Positions 48,777 through 60,415 of a DNA stretch of 64,000 nucleotides are shown piece by piece. The stretch lies in contig JAQNBH010000139.1 of assembly GCA_028752905.1 (NCBI GenBank), forward strand, positions 372,001-436,000. Direction: 5' to 3'. The position numbers and the translations under genes are program-made. This DNA comes from Cladorhizidae sp. MBARI D1340-BT2 (lineage: Eukaryota; Porifera; Demospongiae; Poecilosclerida; Cladorhizidae). Position 1 is the stretch's first letter; each line of letters starts with the position of its first letter. The notes under the pieces were generated by a model. The model saw only the letters and a list, made by a program, of their open reading frames with translations. It did no database searches and had not been told where the DNA came from.

Positions 48777-48978
48777 TAGCCTATAGCCTGACCATACTAC
48801 TGCAGGTTATAGCCTGTGCTTCCTATAGCCTGACCATAGTAGTGCAGGTTATAGCCTGTGCTTCCTATAGCCTGACCATACTACTGCAGGTTATAGCCTG
48901 TGCTTCCTATAGCCTGAACATACTAGTGCAGGTTATAGCCTGTGCTTCCTATAGCCTGACCATACTACTGCAGGTTAT
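48777..48978. repeat. 42 bp tandem repeat (about 5 units)
   Basis: Core TATAGCCTGACCATACTACT followed by GCAGGTTATAGCCTGTGC. The unit is a multiple of three, giving an open plus-strand frame of 86 codons (48755-49015) that reads as a 14-residue hydrophobic repeat. The frame has no recognisable ends and is probably incidental. Confidence 0.9.
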
Positions 48979-49127
48979 ACATATCCCTAGCCCTAGTCCT
49001 AGTCATAGTGAATAGCTATAATCTTGCTAGCTGTCATAACTATAGCCACACTAGCTACCACAACTAGTTAGGCTGTTAGTTTTTATTATAATATAATAGA
49101 AATTATTGTTTTTAACACTCATGGATG
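48979..49127. other. Short unique spacer
   Basis: Mixed sequence with a TTATTATAATATAATAG tract. Nothing recognised. Confidence 0.5.
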
Positions 49128-49205
49128 GATTAGGTAAGATATAGCATGGATTAGGTAAGGTACAGTATGGACTAGGTAAGGTGTAGCATGGACTAGGTAA
49201 GGTGT
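49128..49205. repeat. 21 bp tandem repeat (4 units)
   Basis: ATGGATTAGGTAAGGTATAG with slight changes, four copies. Confidence 0.85.
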
Positions 49206-49310
49206 GGTTATTTCAATAAAAAGATTGCGTAGACATTTAGGCACACACCCCAAAATGTTCTTAATCCTAAAAGTCCATAGCTAAGCTACATCCACGGCAA
49301 TTCACGGCAA

Positions 49311-49925
49311 TTGGATAGAGGCGGGGGAAATGCACTATATCAATCTGCACGTGCTAGTCAAGCTTATACGCTCATAGAGCTCAGGAAGTCACACATCCTG
49401 CACATGCTCATAGAGCTCAGGAAGTCACACATCCTGCACGTGCTCATTGAGCTCAGGAAGTCACACATCCTGCACATGCTCATAGAGCTCAGGAAGTCAC
49501 ACATCCTGCATGTGCTCAGGAAGTCACACATCCTGCACGTGCTCATTGAGCTCAGGAAGTCACACATCCTGCACGTGCTCATAGAGCTCAGGAAGTCACA
49601 CATCCTGCACGTGCTCATAGAGCTCAGGAAGTCACACATCCTGCATGTGCTCAGGAAGTCACACATCCTGCACATGCTCATAGAGCTCAGGAAGTCACAC
49701 ATCCTGCACGTGCTCATAGAGCTCAGGAAGTCACACATCCTGCACACAAAGCCGGAAGATGTGGAGATAGTAGCAGTGGATCGTTGCATGTATGGCCCTG
49801 TTCAGCCAGTAGTGGAAACAGTTAGTCGAGGGAATGCACTGCTGAAGTTCGAGTGTGAAGCAAAAGTGATAAACAATTTCAAGTATTTTTCTTTAAGAAA
49901 ATGCAATAAAACCCAACTTTTTTAA
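49311..49925 (+). CDS. Unrecognised reading frame with 12-residue repeats
   Basis: A 204-codon open frame. Residues about 20-145 are eleven or so copies of LIELRKSHILHV, encoded by a 36 bp repeat; two copies are shortened by 12 bases, so the frame is kept. The frame extends 18 codons before the array and about 59 after it; that tail contains DVEIVAVDRCMYGPVQP and a Lys-rich end, and looks like ordinary protein. All length changes inside the array are multiples of three, which is compatible with coding. Against it: the opposite strand is also open over the array (CRMCDFLSSMS repeats), and no family is recognised. Confidence 0.35.
   Translation: MDRGGGNALYQSARASQAYTLIELRKSHILHMLIELRKSHILHVLIELRKSHILHMLIELRKSHILHVLRKSHILHVLIELRKSHILHVLIELRKSHILHVLIELRKSHILHVLRKSHILHMLIELRKSHILHVLIELRKSHILHTKPEDVEIVAVDRCMYGPVQPVVETVSRGNALLKFECEAKVINNFKYFSLRKCNKTQLF
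49360..49746. repeat. Satellite L, 36 bp unit (about 11 units)
   Basis: Core GCTCATAGAGCTCAGGAAGT followed by CACACATCCTGCACGT. Units carry two palindromes, GCACGTGC and GAGCTC. Two units (near 49506 and 49644) are 24 bp because of a 12 bp deletion of the CATAGAGCTCAG type. Confidence 0.93.
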
Positions 49926-50134
49926 CCATTATTGACTATATATTGTAGTATTTGAACAAATTTTAATGAAAAAAGATTCAATTGATTAAAATATTAAAAT
50001 ATTGAAGTATTTACATTTGATTTTACCGTTTAGGATATTGTTTAGGATATTTTTAAAGGGGTGGGGGTTTTTTAACCCCGAACCGGCTTTTTTTTACCCC
50101 TTTCATGGGGTAAAAAAAAACCCACCATATTTTT
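49926..50134. other. AT-rich spacer with strong hairpin
   Basis: An AT-rich stretch followed by a perfect inverted repeat, TTTTTTTTACCCC with loop TTTCAT and GGGGTAAAAAAAA (about 50090-50119). A second G-run/C-run pair (GGGGT and AACCCC) flanks it on the left. It borders module D copy 2; module D copy 1 has no such neighbour. Confidence 0.7.
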
Positions 50135-51413
50135 ATTAATATTTCATTATAGGACATGGGATATTTTTTTTTAATTTATGTAGTCATCATTTGATAGTAA
50201 AGTACTAGAGGATGGCACATGTGTTTTTAGTAAATCCTTTACTCTGGCTCTTAAAAGGTAAAGTTAAGGGAAACGGCTTTTTTTAACCCCAATTGACTAT
50301 ATTGGACGTACCCACACTCTGTTCTGCCTTCTCCTATTCCTCCTCCTACGCCTCCTGAGCAAAAGAATCAAAATAATAGCCTGCTTCACTGCCGAACTTC
50401 GAGTCATAAGTCATAGCGTAGTCGAGGGTGTGGCAAGGTAAAGGGTCGTTCCTCAATTGGGCTTGCAGTGACGGAACTAAACGGGCTAATTTGTGACTTC
50501 GTTGTGGTTGCCGTTTAAAATCTTTGTCACTGAAGTTGGACAGGCCACAAGGTGAAACTTAACGCTACATGGGTTAGTGACGGCTTACTCTCCTGCAATG
50601 CTGGTGAAGAAGCAAGTCTGTGAACTGATTGAGTTGATCTAATACTGGTAAAGGGTGGCTAAAGTAGTAGACTTGTTGGTTGATGTGTTGCTCTAGGCAC
50701 TCCAGCCTACCTCTCAATATGCACACATGGAGAGGGTCTGGGCAAACTGGCAGCATAGCTTTGTGCTGCACAATGCACAGAATCCATGATCATGCACTAC
50801 CCACATTTGCTACCTGCAACAGGGGCACCTTCTTCATGACTACATTTAATAACAGCACTGCTATCCCATAGCTTATGGTTGCTAGGGACATCTCTGATGG
50901 TTGCTAGAGATTAACTTGAAAACTGTCATTAAAAGACAGATCCTTCTCGTTGACCTTTGACCTTGCACCTTATCCCTTGCTAAGGGTCAACTTGGGAAAT
51001 GCTCTGTCAAGTTATGTTCATGCCACCTAATTAGGACTTTGACCTTTAACAGTTATTTTGTTCACACAGACAGACATTGAGGAGGTGATAATACAACTTA
51101 GTTGGTGTGACTAGACTGCTGAGGTATTTCTTGAAGATGTCCACATACGACAGGTGAGCACACGCCAGAAATACTTTACACACGTCCCCTTGGTACACTT
51201 TGCTTGAGGTGGAGGTCCGTATGGGCAGGGAGGGGCACATTTCTCTGTGTGTATGTCAGCGTATAAGACTTGGGTGAAGAGGTGTGGTCAGTGTGTTACT
51301 ATGTATATTATATATATATATGTATATATGTCCGAATGCAATGACTAAGGTTAGGTTTGGACAATGACTAGGGTTAGGGCTTGGACAATGTCTGTGTGCT
51401 AGACACACGCCAA
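50135..51413. repeat. Module D, copy 2
   Basis: Second copy of 12793-14069 with scattered substitutions and small indels (for example GTGAACTGATTG versus GTGATTG, and an extra T near 50385). It opens the second D-E-F-G-H-I-J cassette. The DR1 motif is conserved at 50951-50963. Confidence 0.92.
50297..50414 (-). pseudogene. Harbinger-like fragment, copy 2 (frameshifted)
   Basis: Same sequence as 12955-13071 but with one extra base, so the frame from the ATG at 50414 leaves the Arg-rich reading before it is reached. This shows that the fragment is not maintained as protein. Confidence 0.35.
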
Positions 51414-54400
51414 CTAGCATGGCAGTACAGGTAGGACTGCACACCAACTAGGATGGCAGTACAGGTAGGACTACACACCAACTAGCATGGCAGTACAGGT
51501 AGGACTACACACCAACTAGCATGGCAGTACAGGTAGGACTACACACCAACTAGCATGGCAGTACAGGTAGGACTACACACCAACTAGCATGGCAGTACAG
51601 GTAGGACTACACACCAACTAGCATGGCAGTACAGGTAGGACTACACACCAACTAGCATGGCAGTACAGGTAGGACTACACACCAACTAGCATGGCAGTGC
51701 AGGTAGGACTATACACCAACTAGCATGGCAGTACAGGTAGGACTACACACCAACTAGCATGGCAGTACAGTTAGGACTACACACCAACTAGCATGGCAGT
51801 ACAGGTAGGACTATACACCAACTAGCATGGCAGTACAGGTAGGACTACACATCAACTAGCATGGCAGTGCAGGTAGGACTATACACCAACTAGCATGGCA
51901 GTAGAGATAGGACTACACACCAACTAGCATGGCAGTACAGGTAGGACTACACAGCAACTAGCATGGCAGTACAGGTAGGACTACACACCAACTAGCATGG
52001 CAGTACAGGTAGGACTACACACCAACTAGCATGGCAGTACAGGTAGGACTGCACACCAACTAGCATGGCAGTACAGGTAGGACTACACACCAACTAGCAT
52101 GGCAGTACAGGTAGGACTACACACCAACTAGCATGGCAGTACAGGTAGGACTATACACCAACTAGCATGGCAGTACACGTAGGACTACACACCAACTAGC
52201 ATGGCAGTACAGGTAGGACTATACACCAACTAGCATGGCAGTACAGGCAGGACTATACACCAACTAGCATGGCAGTACAGTTAGGACTACACACCAACTA
52301 GCATGGCAGTACAGGTAGGACTATACACCAACTAGCATGGCAGTACACGTAGGACTACACACCAACTAGCATGGCAGTACAGGTAGGACTACACACCAAC
52401 TAGCATGGCAGTACATGTAGGACTACACACCAACTAGCATGGCAGTACAGGTAGGACTACACACCAACTAGCATGGCAGTACAGGTAGGACTGCACACCA
52501 ACTAGCATGGCAGTACAGGTAGGAATACACACCAACTAGCATGGCAGTACAGGTAGGACTACACACCAACTAGCATGGCAGTACAGGTAGGACTACACAC
52601 CAACTAGCATGGCAGTACAGGTAGGACTACACACCAACTAGCATGGCAGTACAGGTAGGACTATACACCAACTAGCATGGCAGTACAGGTAGGACTACAC
52701 ACCAACTAGCATGGCAGTACAGGTAGGACTACACACCAACTAGCATGGCTGTACAGGTAGGACTACACACCAACTAGCATGGCAGTACAGGTAGGACTAT
52801 ACACCAACTAGCATGGCAGTATACAGGTAGGACTACACACCAACTAGCATGGCAGTACAGGTAGGACTACACACCAACTAGCATGGCAGTACAGGTAGGA
52901 CTGCACACCAACTAGCATGGCAGTACAGGTAGGACTACACACCAACTAGCATGGCAGTACAGGTAGGACTACACACCAACTAGCATGGCAGTACAGGTAG
53001 GACTACACACCAACTAGCATGGCAGTACAGGTAGGACTATACACCAACTAGCATGGCAGTACAGGTAGGACTACACACCAACTAGCATGGCAGTACAGGT
53101 AGGACTGCACACCAACTAGCATGGCAGTACAGGTAGGACTACACACCAACTAGAATGGCAGTACAGGTAGGACTGCACACCAACTAGCATGGCAGACAGG
53201 TAGGACTACACACCAACTAGCATGGCAGTACAGGTAGGACTACACGCCAACTAGCATGGCAGTACAGGTAGGACTACACACCAACTAGCATGGCAGTACA
53301 GGTAGGACTACACACCAACTAGCGTGGCAGTACAGGTAGGACTACACACCAACTAGCATGGCAGTACAGGTAGGACTGCACACCAACTAGCATGGCAGTA
53401 CAGGTAGGACTACACACCAACTAGCATGTCAGTACAGGTAGGACTACACACCAACTAGCATGTCAGTACAGGTAGGACTACACACCAACTAGCATGGCAG
53501 TACAGGTAGGACTGCACACCAACTAGCATGGCAGTACAGGTAGGACTACACACCAACTAGCATGGCAGTACAGGTAGGACTACACACCAACTAGCATGGC
53601 AGTACAGGTAGGACTATACACCAACTAGCATGGCAGTACAGGTAGGACTACACACCAACTAGCATGGCAGTACAGGTAGGACTACACACCAACTAGCATG
53701 GCAGTACAGGTAGGACTGACTACACACCAACTAGCATGGCAGTACAGGTAGGACTGCACACCAACTAGCATGGCAGTACAGGTAGGACTACACACCAACT
53801 AGCATGGCAGTACAGGTAGGACTGACTACACACCAACTAGCATGGCAGTACAGGTAGGACTACACACCAACTAGCATGGCAGTACAGGTAGGACTATACA
53901 CCAACTAGCATGGCAGTACAGGTAGGACTACACACCAACTAGCATGGCAGTACAGGTAGGACTACACACCAACTAGCATGGCAGTACAGGTAGGACTACA
54001 CACCAACTAGCATGGCAGTGCAGGTAGGACTATACACCAACTAGCATGGCAGTACAGGTAGGACTACACACCAACTAGCATGGCAGTACAGTTAGGACTA
54101 CACACCAACTAGCATGGCAGTACAGGTAGGACTATACACCAACTAGCATGGCAGTACAGGTAGGACTACACATCAACTAGCATGGCAGTGCAGGTAGGAC
54201 TATACACCAACTAGCATGGCAGTAGAGATAGGACTACACACCAACTAGCATGGCAGTACAGGTAGGACTACACAGCAACTAGCATGGCAGTACAGGTAGG
54301 ACTACACACCAACTAGCATGGCAGTACAGGTAGGACTACACACCAACTAGCATGGCAGTACAGGTAGGACTACACACCAACTAGCATGGCAGTACAGGTA

Positions 54401-56309
54401 GGACTGCACACCAACTAGCATGGCAGTACAGGTAGGACTACACACCAACTAGCATGTCAGTACAGGTAGGACTACACACCAACTAGCATGTCAGTACAGG
54501 TAGGACTACACACCAACTAGCATGGCAGTACAGGTAGGACTGCACACCAACTAGCATGGCAGTACAGGTAGGACTACACACCAACTAGCATGGCAGTACA
54601 GGTAGGACTATACACCAATTAGCATGGCAGTACAGGTAGGACTACACACCAACTAGCATGGCAGTACAGGTAGGACTATACACCAACTAGCATGGCAGTA
54701 CAGGTAGGACTACACACCAACTAGCGTGGCAGTACAGGTAGGACTACACACCAACTAGCATGGCAGTACAGGTAGGACTGCACACCAACTAGCATGGCAG
54801 TACAGGTAGGACTACACACCAACTAGCATGTCAGTACAGGTAGGACTACACACCAACTAGCATGTCAGTACAGGTAGGACTACACACCAACTAGCATGGC
54901 AGTACAGGTAGGACTACACACCAACTAGCATGGCAGTACAGGTAGGACTACACACCAACTAGCCTTGGCAGTACAGGTAGGACTGCACACCAACTAGCAT
55001 GGCAGTACAGGTAGGACTACACACCAACTAGCATGGCAGTACAGGTAGGACTACACACCAACTAGCATGGCAGTACAGGTAGGACTATACACCAACTAGC
55101 ATGGCAGTACAGGTAGGACTATACACCAACTAGCATGGCAGTACAGGTAGGACTACACACCAACTAGCATGGCAGTACAGGTAGGACTACACACCAACTA
55201 GCATGGCAGTACAGGTAGGACTGACTACACACCAACTAGCATGGCAGTACAGGTAGGACTGCACACCAACTAGCATGGCAGTACAGGTAGGACTACACAC
55301 CAACTAGCATGGCAGTACAGGTAGGACTACACACCAACTAGCATGGCAGTACAGGTAGGACTGACTACACACCAACTAGCATGGCAGTACAGGTGGGACT
55401 ACACACCAACTAGCATGGCAGTACAGGTAGGACTATACACCAACTAGCATGGCAGTACAGGTAGGACTACACACCAACTAGCATGGCAGTACAGGTAGGA
55501 CTACACACCAACTAGCATGGCAGTACAGGTAGGACTACACACCAACTAGCATGGCAGTACAGGTAGGACTACACACCAACTAGCATGGCAGTACAGGTAG
55601 GACTATACACCAACTAGCATGGCAGTACAGGTAGGACTACACACCAACTAGCATGGCAGTACAGGTAGGACTACACACCAACTAGCATGGCAGTACAGGT
55701 AGGACTACACACCAACTAGAATGGCAGTACAGGTAGGACTACACATCAACTAGCATGGCAGTACAGGTAGGACTACACACCAACTAGCATGGCAGTACAG
55801 GTAGGACTGCACACCAACTAGCATGGCAGTACAGGTAGGACTACACACCAACTAGCATGGCAGTACAGGTAGGACTACACACCAACTAGCATGGCAGTAC
55901 AGGTAGGACTATACACCAACTAGCATGGCAGTACAGGTAGGACTACACACCAACTAGCATGGCAGTACAGGTAGGACTACACACCAACTAGCATGGCAGT
56001 ACAGGTAGGACTACACACCAACTAGCATGGCAGTACAGGTAGGACTACACATCAACTAGCATGGCAGTACAGGTAGGACTACACACCAACTAGCATGGCA
56101 GTACAGGTAGGACTACACACCAACTAGCATGGCAGTACAGGTAGGACTACACACCAACTAGCATGGCAGTACAGGTAGGACTACACACCAACTAACATGG
56201 CAGTACAGGTAGGACTGACTACATACCAACTAGCATGGCAGTACAGGTAGGACTGACTACACACCAACTAGCATGGCAGTACAGGTAGGACTGACTACAT
56301 ACCAACTAG
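51414..56309. repeat. Satellite E, 34 bp unit (array 2, about 144 copies)
   Basis: Same unit as 14070-35655 but only 4.9 kb. It contains its own higher-order repeat: GTAGAGATAG at 51901 and 54222, ACAGCAACTA at 51951 and 54272, an offset of exactly 2,321 bp. GGACTGACTAC units at 53717, 53822, 55220 and 55362 show spread of a terminal variant inward. The last units match the end of array 1. Confidence 0.97.
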
Positions 56310-56311
56310 AC

Positions 56312-56829
56312 TTGGTCCTTTACCTATCAGTATAGAGAACAAACATTTACAGGACCCTTTACCTATCAGTGTAGAGAACAAACATTTACATAACCCTTTA
56401 CCTATCAGTGTAGAGAACAAACATTTACATAACCCTTTACCTATCAGTGTAGAGAACAAACATTTACTTGACCCAATACCTTTACCTATCAGTGTAGAGA
56501 ATAAACATTTACAGGATGTAGAGAACAAACATTTACAGGACCCTTTACCTATCCTTTTTACCTATCAGTCCTTTTTACCTATCAGTGTAGAGAACAAACA
56601 TTTACAGGACCCTTTACCTGTCAATGTAGAGAATAAACATTTACAGGACCCTTTACCTATCAGTGTAGAGAACAAACATTTACAGGACCCTTTACCTATC
56701 AGTGTAGAGAACAAATATTTACAGGACCCTTTACCTATCAATATATAGAGTACATCAATATATAGAGTACAAACATTTACTTGACCCTTTACCTATCAAT
56801 GTAGAGAACAAACATTATAGGACCCTTTA
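56312..56829. repeat. Satellite F, 39 bp unit (array 2, about 13 copies)
   Basis: Short version of the 39 bp array, with an irregular centre around 56540-56580 and 56740-56780 (ATCAATATATAGAGTAC duplicated). Confidence 0.92.
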
Positions 56830-57749
56830 CATAATACATCTCGCTGAAATTTGATGCTGGTGGAGCTTTTATGACCTAACCCAAATGTGAGCTTACCAAG
56901 CACTCCACTATTACGCACAGAGTAGCAAAGGGCAAAGTTACAGCCCTGGACATTGAGTTATTCTGAATGTCATATTTATGTTTTAATTTTGCACAAATTT
57001 ACAATGACATGGTATAATTACTCCAGGCAAGCACTCCATTGATGTGGCTATTCGGTAAAGTATCTCTCACTCTGGCTGCTGTCATCAGCCTTCGAGGTCT
57101 GTCATGAAAAAGGTGCTGGATGTTTAGAGGAACAACCTTTATATTTAAGAGGAACTTGTTCTTTATATATATATAAAATATATTATATATGGATTTAAAA
57201 TTTTCTAACTTACAAACCTTTTGTGCTTCACATGCGTATATATACCCAATATTTATACATGTGAGGCCATATATGAATGTTGCTTAAATAATTACTTATA
57301 TGTGTCTATTTTATATGCCCTATATACACACCTGATCCCCTAACATACATACATTTACTCTCTACTCAGTATAATGCATATAATGTCTTTACTACTAGTT
57401 CATAGATGCAATCATGTATTCTTCTTACATTTTCTAAATGACATGTCTCTATAATTACATTCATGACGTCTTATAACCACCTATAATTAGATTTGTGCCT
57501 ATAACTACATTCATCCCTTATTTTCACTTTTCACATATCCATGTCACATATCCATGTAATTATTTCATGCATATTTTTTATAATGTTCCCATATAATTAC
57601 GTGCACCCGCTTTAATTACATGCATGTATATGTTCCTATAAAAATCTAAAATTTACTTAACTTCTAGTGTAAATCCTCATAGTGCTCTCTGAAACATGCA
57701 TCATAGAACATATACATGCATGTAATGTATATGTCTAAAATTCTCAACT
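56830..57749. repeat. Module G, copy 2
   Basis: Near identical to 37991-38898 but with the ACATATCCATGTC duplication at about 57535-57555 and the ATGCATATAATG variant, both shared with copy 3. Confidence 0.92.
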
Positions 57750-58634
57750 TCTAGTGAAAATCCTCATAGAGCTGTCTGAAACATGCATGCCTAATCCTCC
57801 TAGTGCTCTCTGAAACATGCATGCCTAATCCTCCTAGTGCTCTCTGAAACATGCATGCCTAATCCTCCTAATGCTCTCTGAAACATGCATGCCTAGTGCT
57901 CTCTGAAACATGCATGCCTAATCCTCCTAGTGCTCTCTGAAACATCTATGCCTAATCCTCCTAGTGCTCTCTGAAACATGCATGCCTAATCCTCCTAGTG
58001 CTCTCTGAAACATGCATGCCTAATCCTCCTAGTGCTCTCTGAAACATGCATGCCTAATCCTCATAGTTCTGTCTGAAACATGCATGCCTAATCCTCCTAG
58101 TGCTCTCTGAAACATGCATGCCTAATCCTCATAGAGCTGTCTGAAACATGCATGCCTAATCGTCCTAGTTCTGCCTGAAACATGCATGCCTAATCCTCCT
58201 AGTGCTCTCTGAAACATGCATGCCTAGTCCTCCTAGTGCTCTCTGAAACATGCATGCCTAATCCCCCTAGTGCTTCCTGAAACATGCATGCCTAATCCTC
58301 CTAGTGCTCTCTGAAACATGCATGCCTAATCCTCCTAGTGCTCTCTGAAACATGCATGCCTAATCCTCCTAGTGCTCTCTGAAACATGCATGCCTAATCC
58401 TCCTAGTGCTCTCTGAAACATGCATGCCTAATCCTCCTAGTGCTCTCTGAAACATGCATGCCTAATCCTCCTAGTGCTCTCTGAAACATGCATGCCTAAT
58501 CCTCCTAGTGCTCTCTGAAACATGCATGCCTAATCCTCCTAGTGGCTGTCTGAAACATGCATGCCTAATCCTCCTAGTTCTGCCTGAAACATGCATGCCT
58601 AATCCTCATAGAGCTGTCCGAAACATACATGCTT
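57750..58634. repeat. Satellite H, 34 bp unit (array 2)
   Basis: About 26 copies of the CATGCATGCCTAATCCTCCT unit, including interspersed CATAGAGCTGTC and TAGTTCTGCCTG variants. Confidence 0.95.
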
Positions 58635-59632
58635 CAGCAGCAAGACCACTACATATTTAAAAATGAGCTAGACTTCTACATCTCCAACCATGGCAGCATG
58701 AAATATTTGAAGAGGAGGAAGATTTAAATCAACAGAAAAGACATGAAGTAAAACACCATATGAGGCATTGCAAGATAGAGCAGATGTCACTAGCTCAACT
58801 CTAAGTTTGCAGAAAGATTGGCATATGAGAATAAATTTGCAAGTCATTTAATGTGACCTAGATTTACACCACATGAAACAGTTGCTAAAGCAGTACTTCT
58901 TTAAGGGGTCCACTATATACAGTACCCCAATTTTTTTGTTGTTGTTTTACCCCCAAAATATGATGACAGTACATGCAAGATGCTGCCTTCCAAATTGGAG
59001 AAGATTTGGATGCTACATTCTGGACTTATACTAACTTTAGTACTCCGTTCAAAGATTTGATTCATGGGAAAGAAACGCGAAGAAGACGCTTCATGTAATA
59101 GTTAGTTTCAATGGCCGCGGAGACCGACAAGGGAAGCAAACCAGTGATTCTGGTCACCCCCCTAGGAAGCGGCCTGGGACAGAAACTTCCCCTCCCTATT
59201 CTTGATTTTTTTTGGTATGTATATGTATTACCACTGCTAGAGCATGCTGATGTTGGTGCTGGTAGTTTTCCCAGGCTTAGGTGGGGTGCACCTCCAATGC
59301 TAGAGCATGCTGATGTTGGTGCTGGTAGTTTTCCCAGGCTTAGGTGGTGTGCACCTCCAATGCTAGAGCATGCTGATGTTGGTGCTGGTAGTTTACCCAG
59401 GCTTAGGTGGGGTGCACCTCCAATGCTAGAGCATGCTGATGTTGGTGCAGGTAGTTTTCCCAGGCTTAGGTGGTGTGCACCTCCAATGCTAGAGGGCACC
59501 ACTGCAGCACTCACCTGTGTGGCTCTCCTTATCCTCATGGTAAGAGGGAGTCACTGCAGACACTCACCTGTGTGGCTCTCCTTATCCTCATGGTAAGAGG
59601 GAGTCACTGCAGGCACTCACCTGTCAGTCTGT
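58635..59632. repeat. Module I, copy 2
   Basis: Second copy of the spacer, with CAGTACTTCTTTAAGG and a short C run in place of the long C run of copy 1. It has four 63 bp units and two 53 bp units at its right end. Confidence 0.92.
59111..59596 (+). CDS. Unrecognised reading frame in module I copy 2
   Basis: 161-codon frame, same start as at 40171 and the same donor TTTG|GTATGT at 59215. It has four 21-residue repeats instead of two. The first 34 codons are the same except near the donor (TTTGATTTTTTTTGG versus TTTGACTTTGTTTGG). Family unknown. Confidence 0.35.
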   Translation: MAAETDKGSKPVILVTPLGSGLGQKLPLPILDFFWYVYVLPLLEHADVGAGSFPRLRWGAPPMLEHADVGAGSFPRLRWCAPPMLEHADVGAGSLPRLRWGAPPMLEHADVGAGSFPRLRWCAPPMLEGTTAALTCVALLILMVRGSHCRHSPVWLSLSSW

Positions 59633-59704
59633 CAAGATGAAGCATGTTAGTACAAGATGAAGCAAGTTAGCACAAGATGAAGCATGTTAGTACAAGATGA
59701 AGCA
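59633..59704. repeat. 20 bp tandem repeat, copy 2
   Basis: Same ACAAGATGAAGCATGTTAGT repeat as at 40621-40693. Confidence 0.8.
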
Positions 59705-60412
59705 TATACTCTAACACGGACATATACTCTAATACGGACCTTCTCCAGCCCGTCATAATTATATATATATGCTCTGAGACCTTCTTCGGTCAGTCATATT
59801 CTCTGAGACCTTCAGCCAGTCATATACTCTCACTGGGATCTTCTTCAGCAAGTCATATACTCCGAGATCTTCTTCAGCCAGTCATATACTCTCACTGGGA
59901 GCCAGTCATATACTTCTTCAGCCAGTCATATACTCTGGGACCTTCTTCAGCCAGTCATATACTCTTGAGACCTTCTTCAGCCAGTCATATACTCTCACTG
60001 AGGTCTTCTTCAGCCAGTCATATACCCTCACTGAGATCTTCTTCAGCCAGTCATATACTCTGGCACATTCTTCAGCCAGTCATATACTCTGGGAACTTCT
60101 TCAGCCAGTCAGATACTCTGGGATCTTCTTCAGCCAGTCAAACACCCTCACTGGGATCTTCTTCAGCCAGTCGTATACTAGGGGACTTCTTCAGCCAGTC
60201 ATAAACTCTGGACCTTCTTCAGCCAGTCAGTCATATACTCTGAGACCTTCTTCAGCCAGTCATATACTCTAACTGGGATCTTCCTCAGCCAGTCATATAC
60301 TCTCACTGGGATTTTATTCAGCCAGTCATATACTCTGGGACCTTCTTCAGCCAGTCATATACTCTGGGACCTTCTTCAGCCAGTCATATACTCTGAGACC
60401 TTCAGCCAGTCA
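59705..60412. repeat. Satellite J, about 29 bp unit (array 2)
   Basis: About 24 units of the CTTCTTCAGCCAGTCATATA repeat. It begins exactly as array 1 but ends at CAGCCAGTCAC, joined directly to satellite F instead of to the NACHT fragment. Confidence 0.93.
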
Positions 60413-60415
60413 CCT

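Noticed and set aside
48755..49015. 86-codon hydrophobic repeat frame
   Set aside because: Explained by the 42 bp (14-codon) repeat; no flanking coding sequence of note.
4214..56309. CRISPR array (regular 29-39 bp repeats)
   Set aside because: There are no variable spacers between units, no cas genes, and splice signals and animal transposons show a eukaryotic genome.
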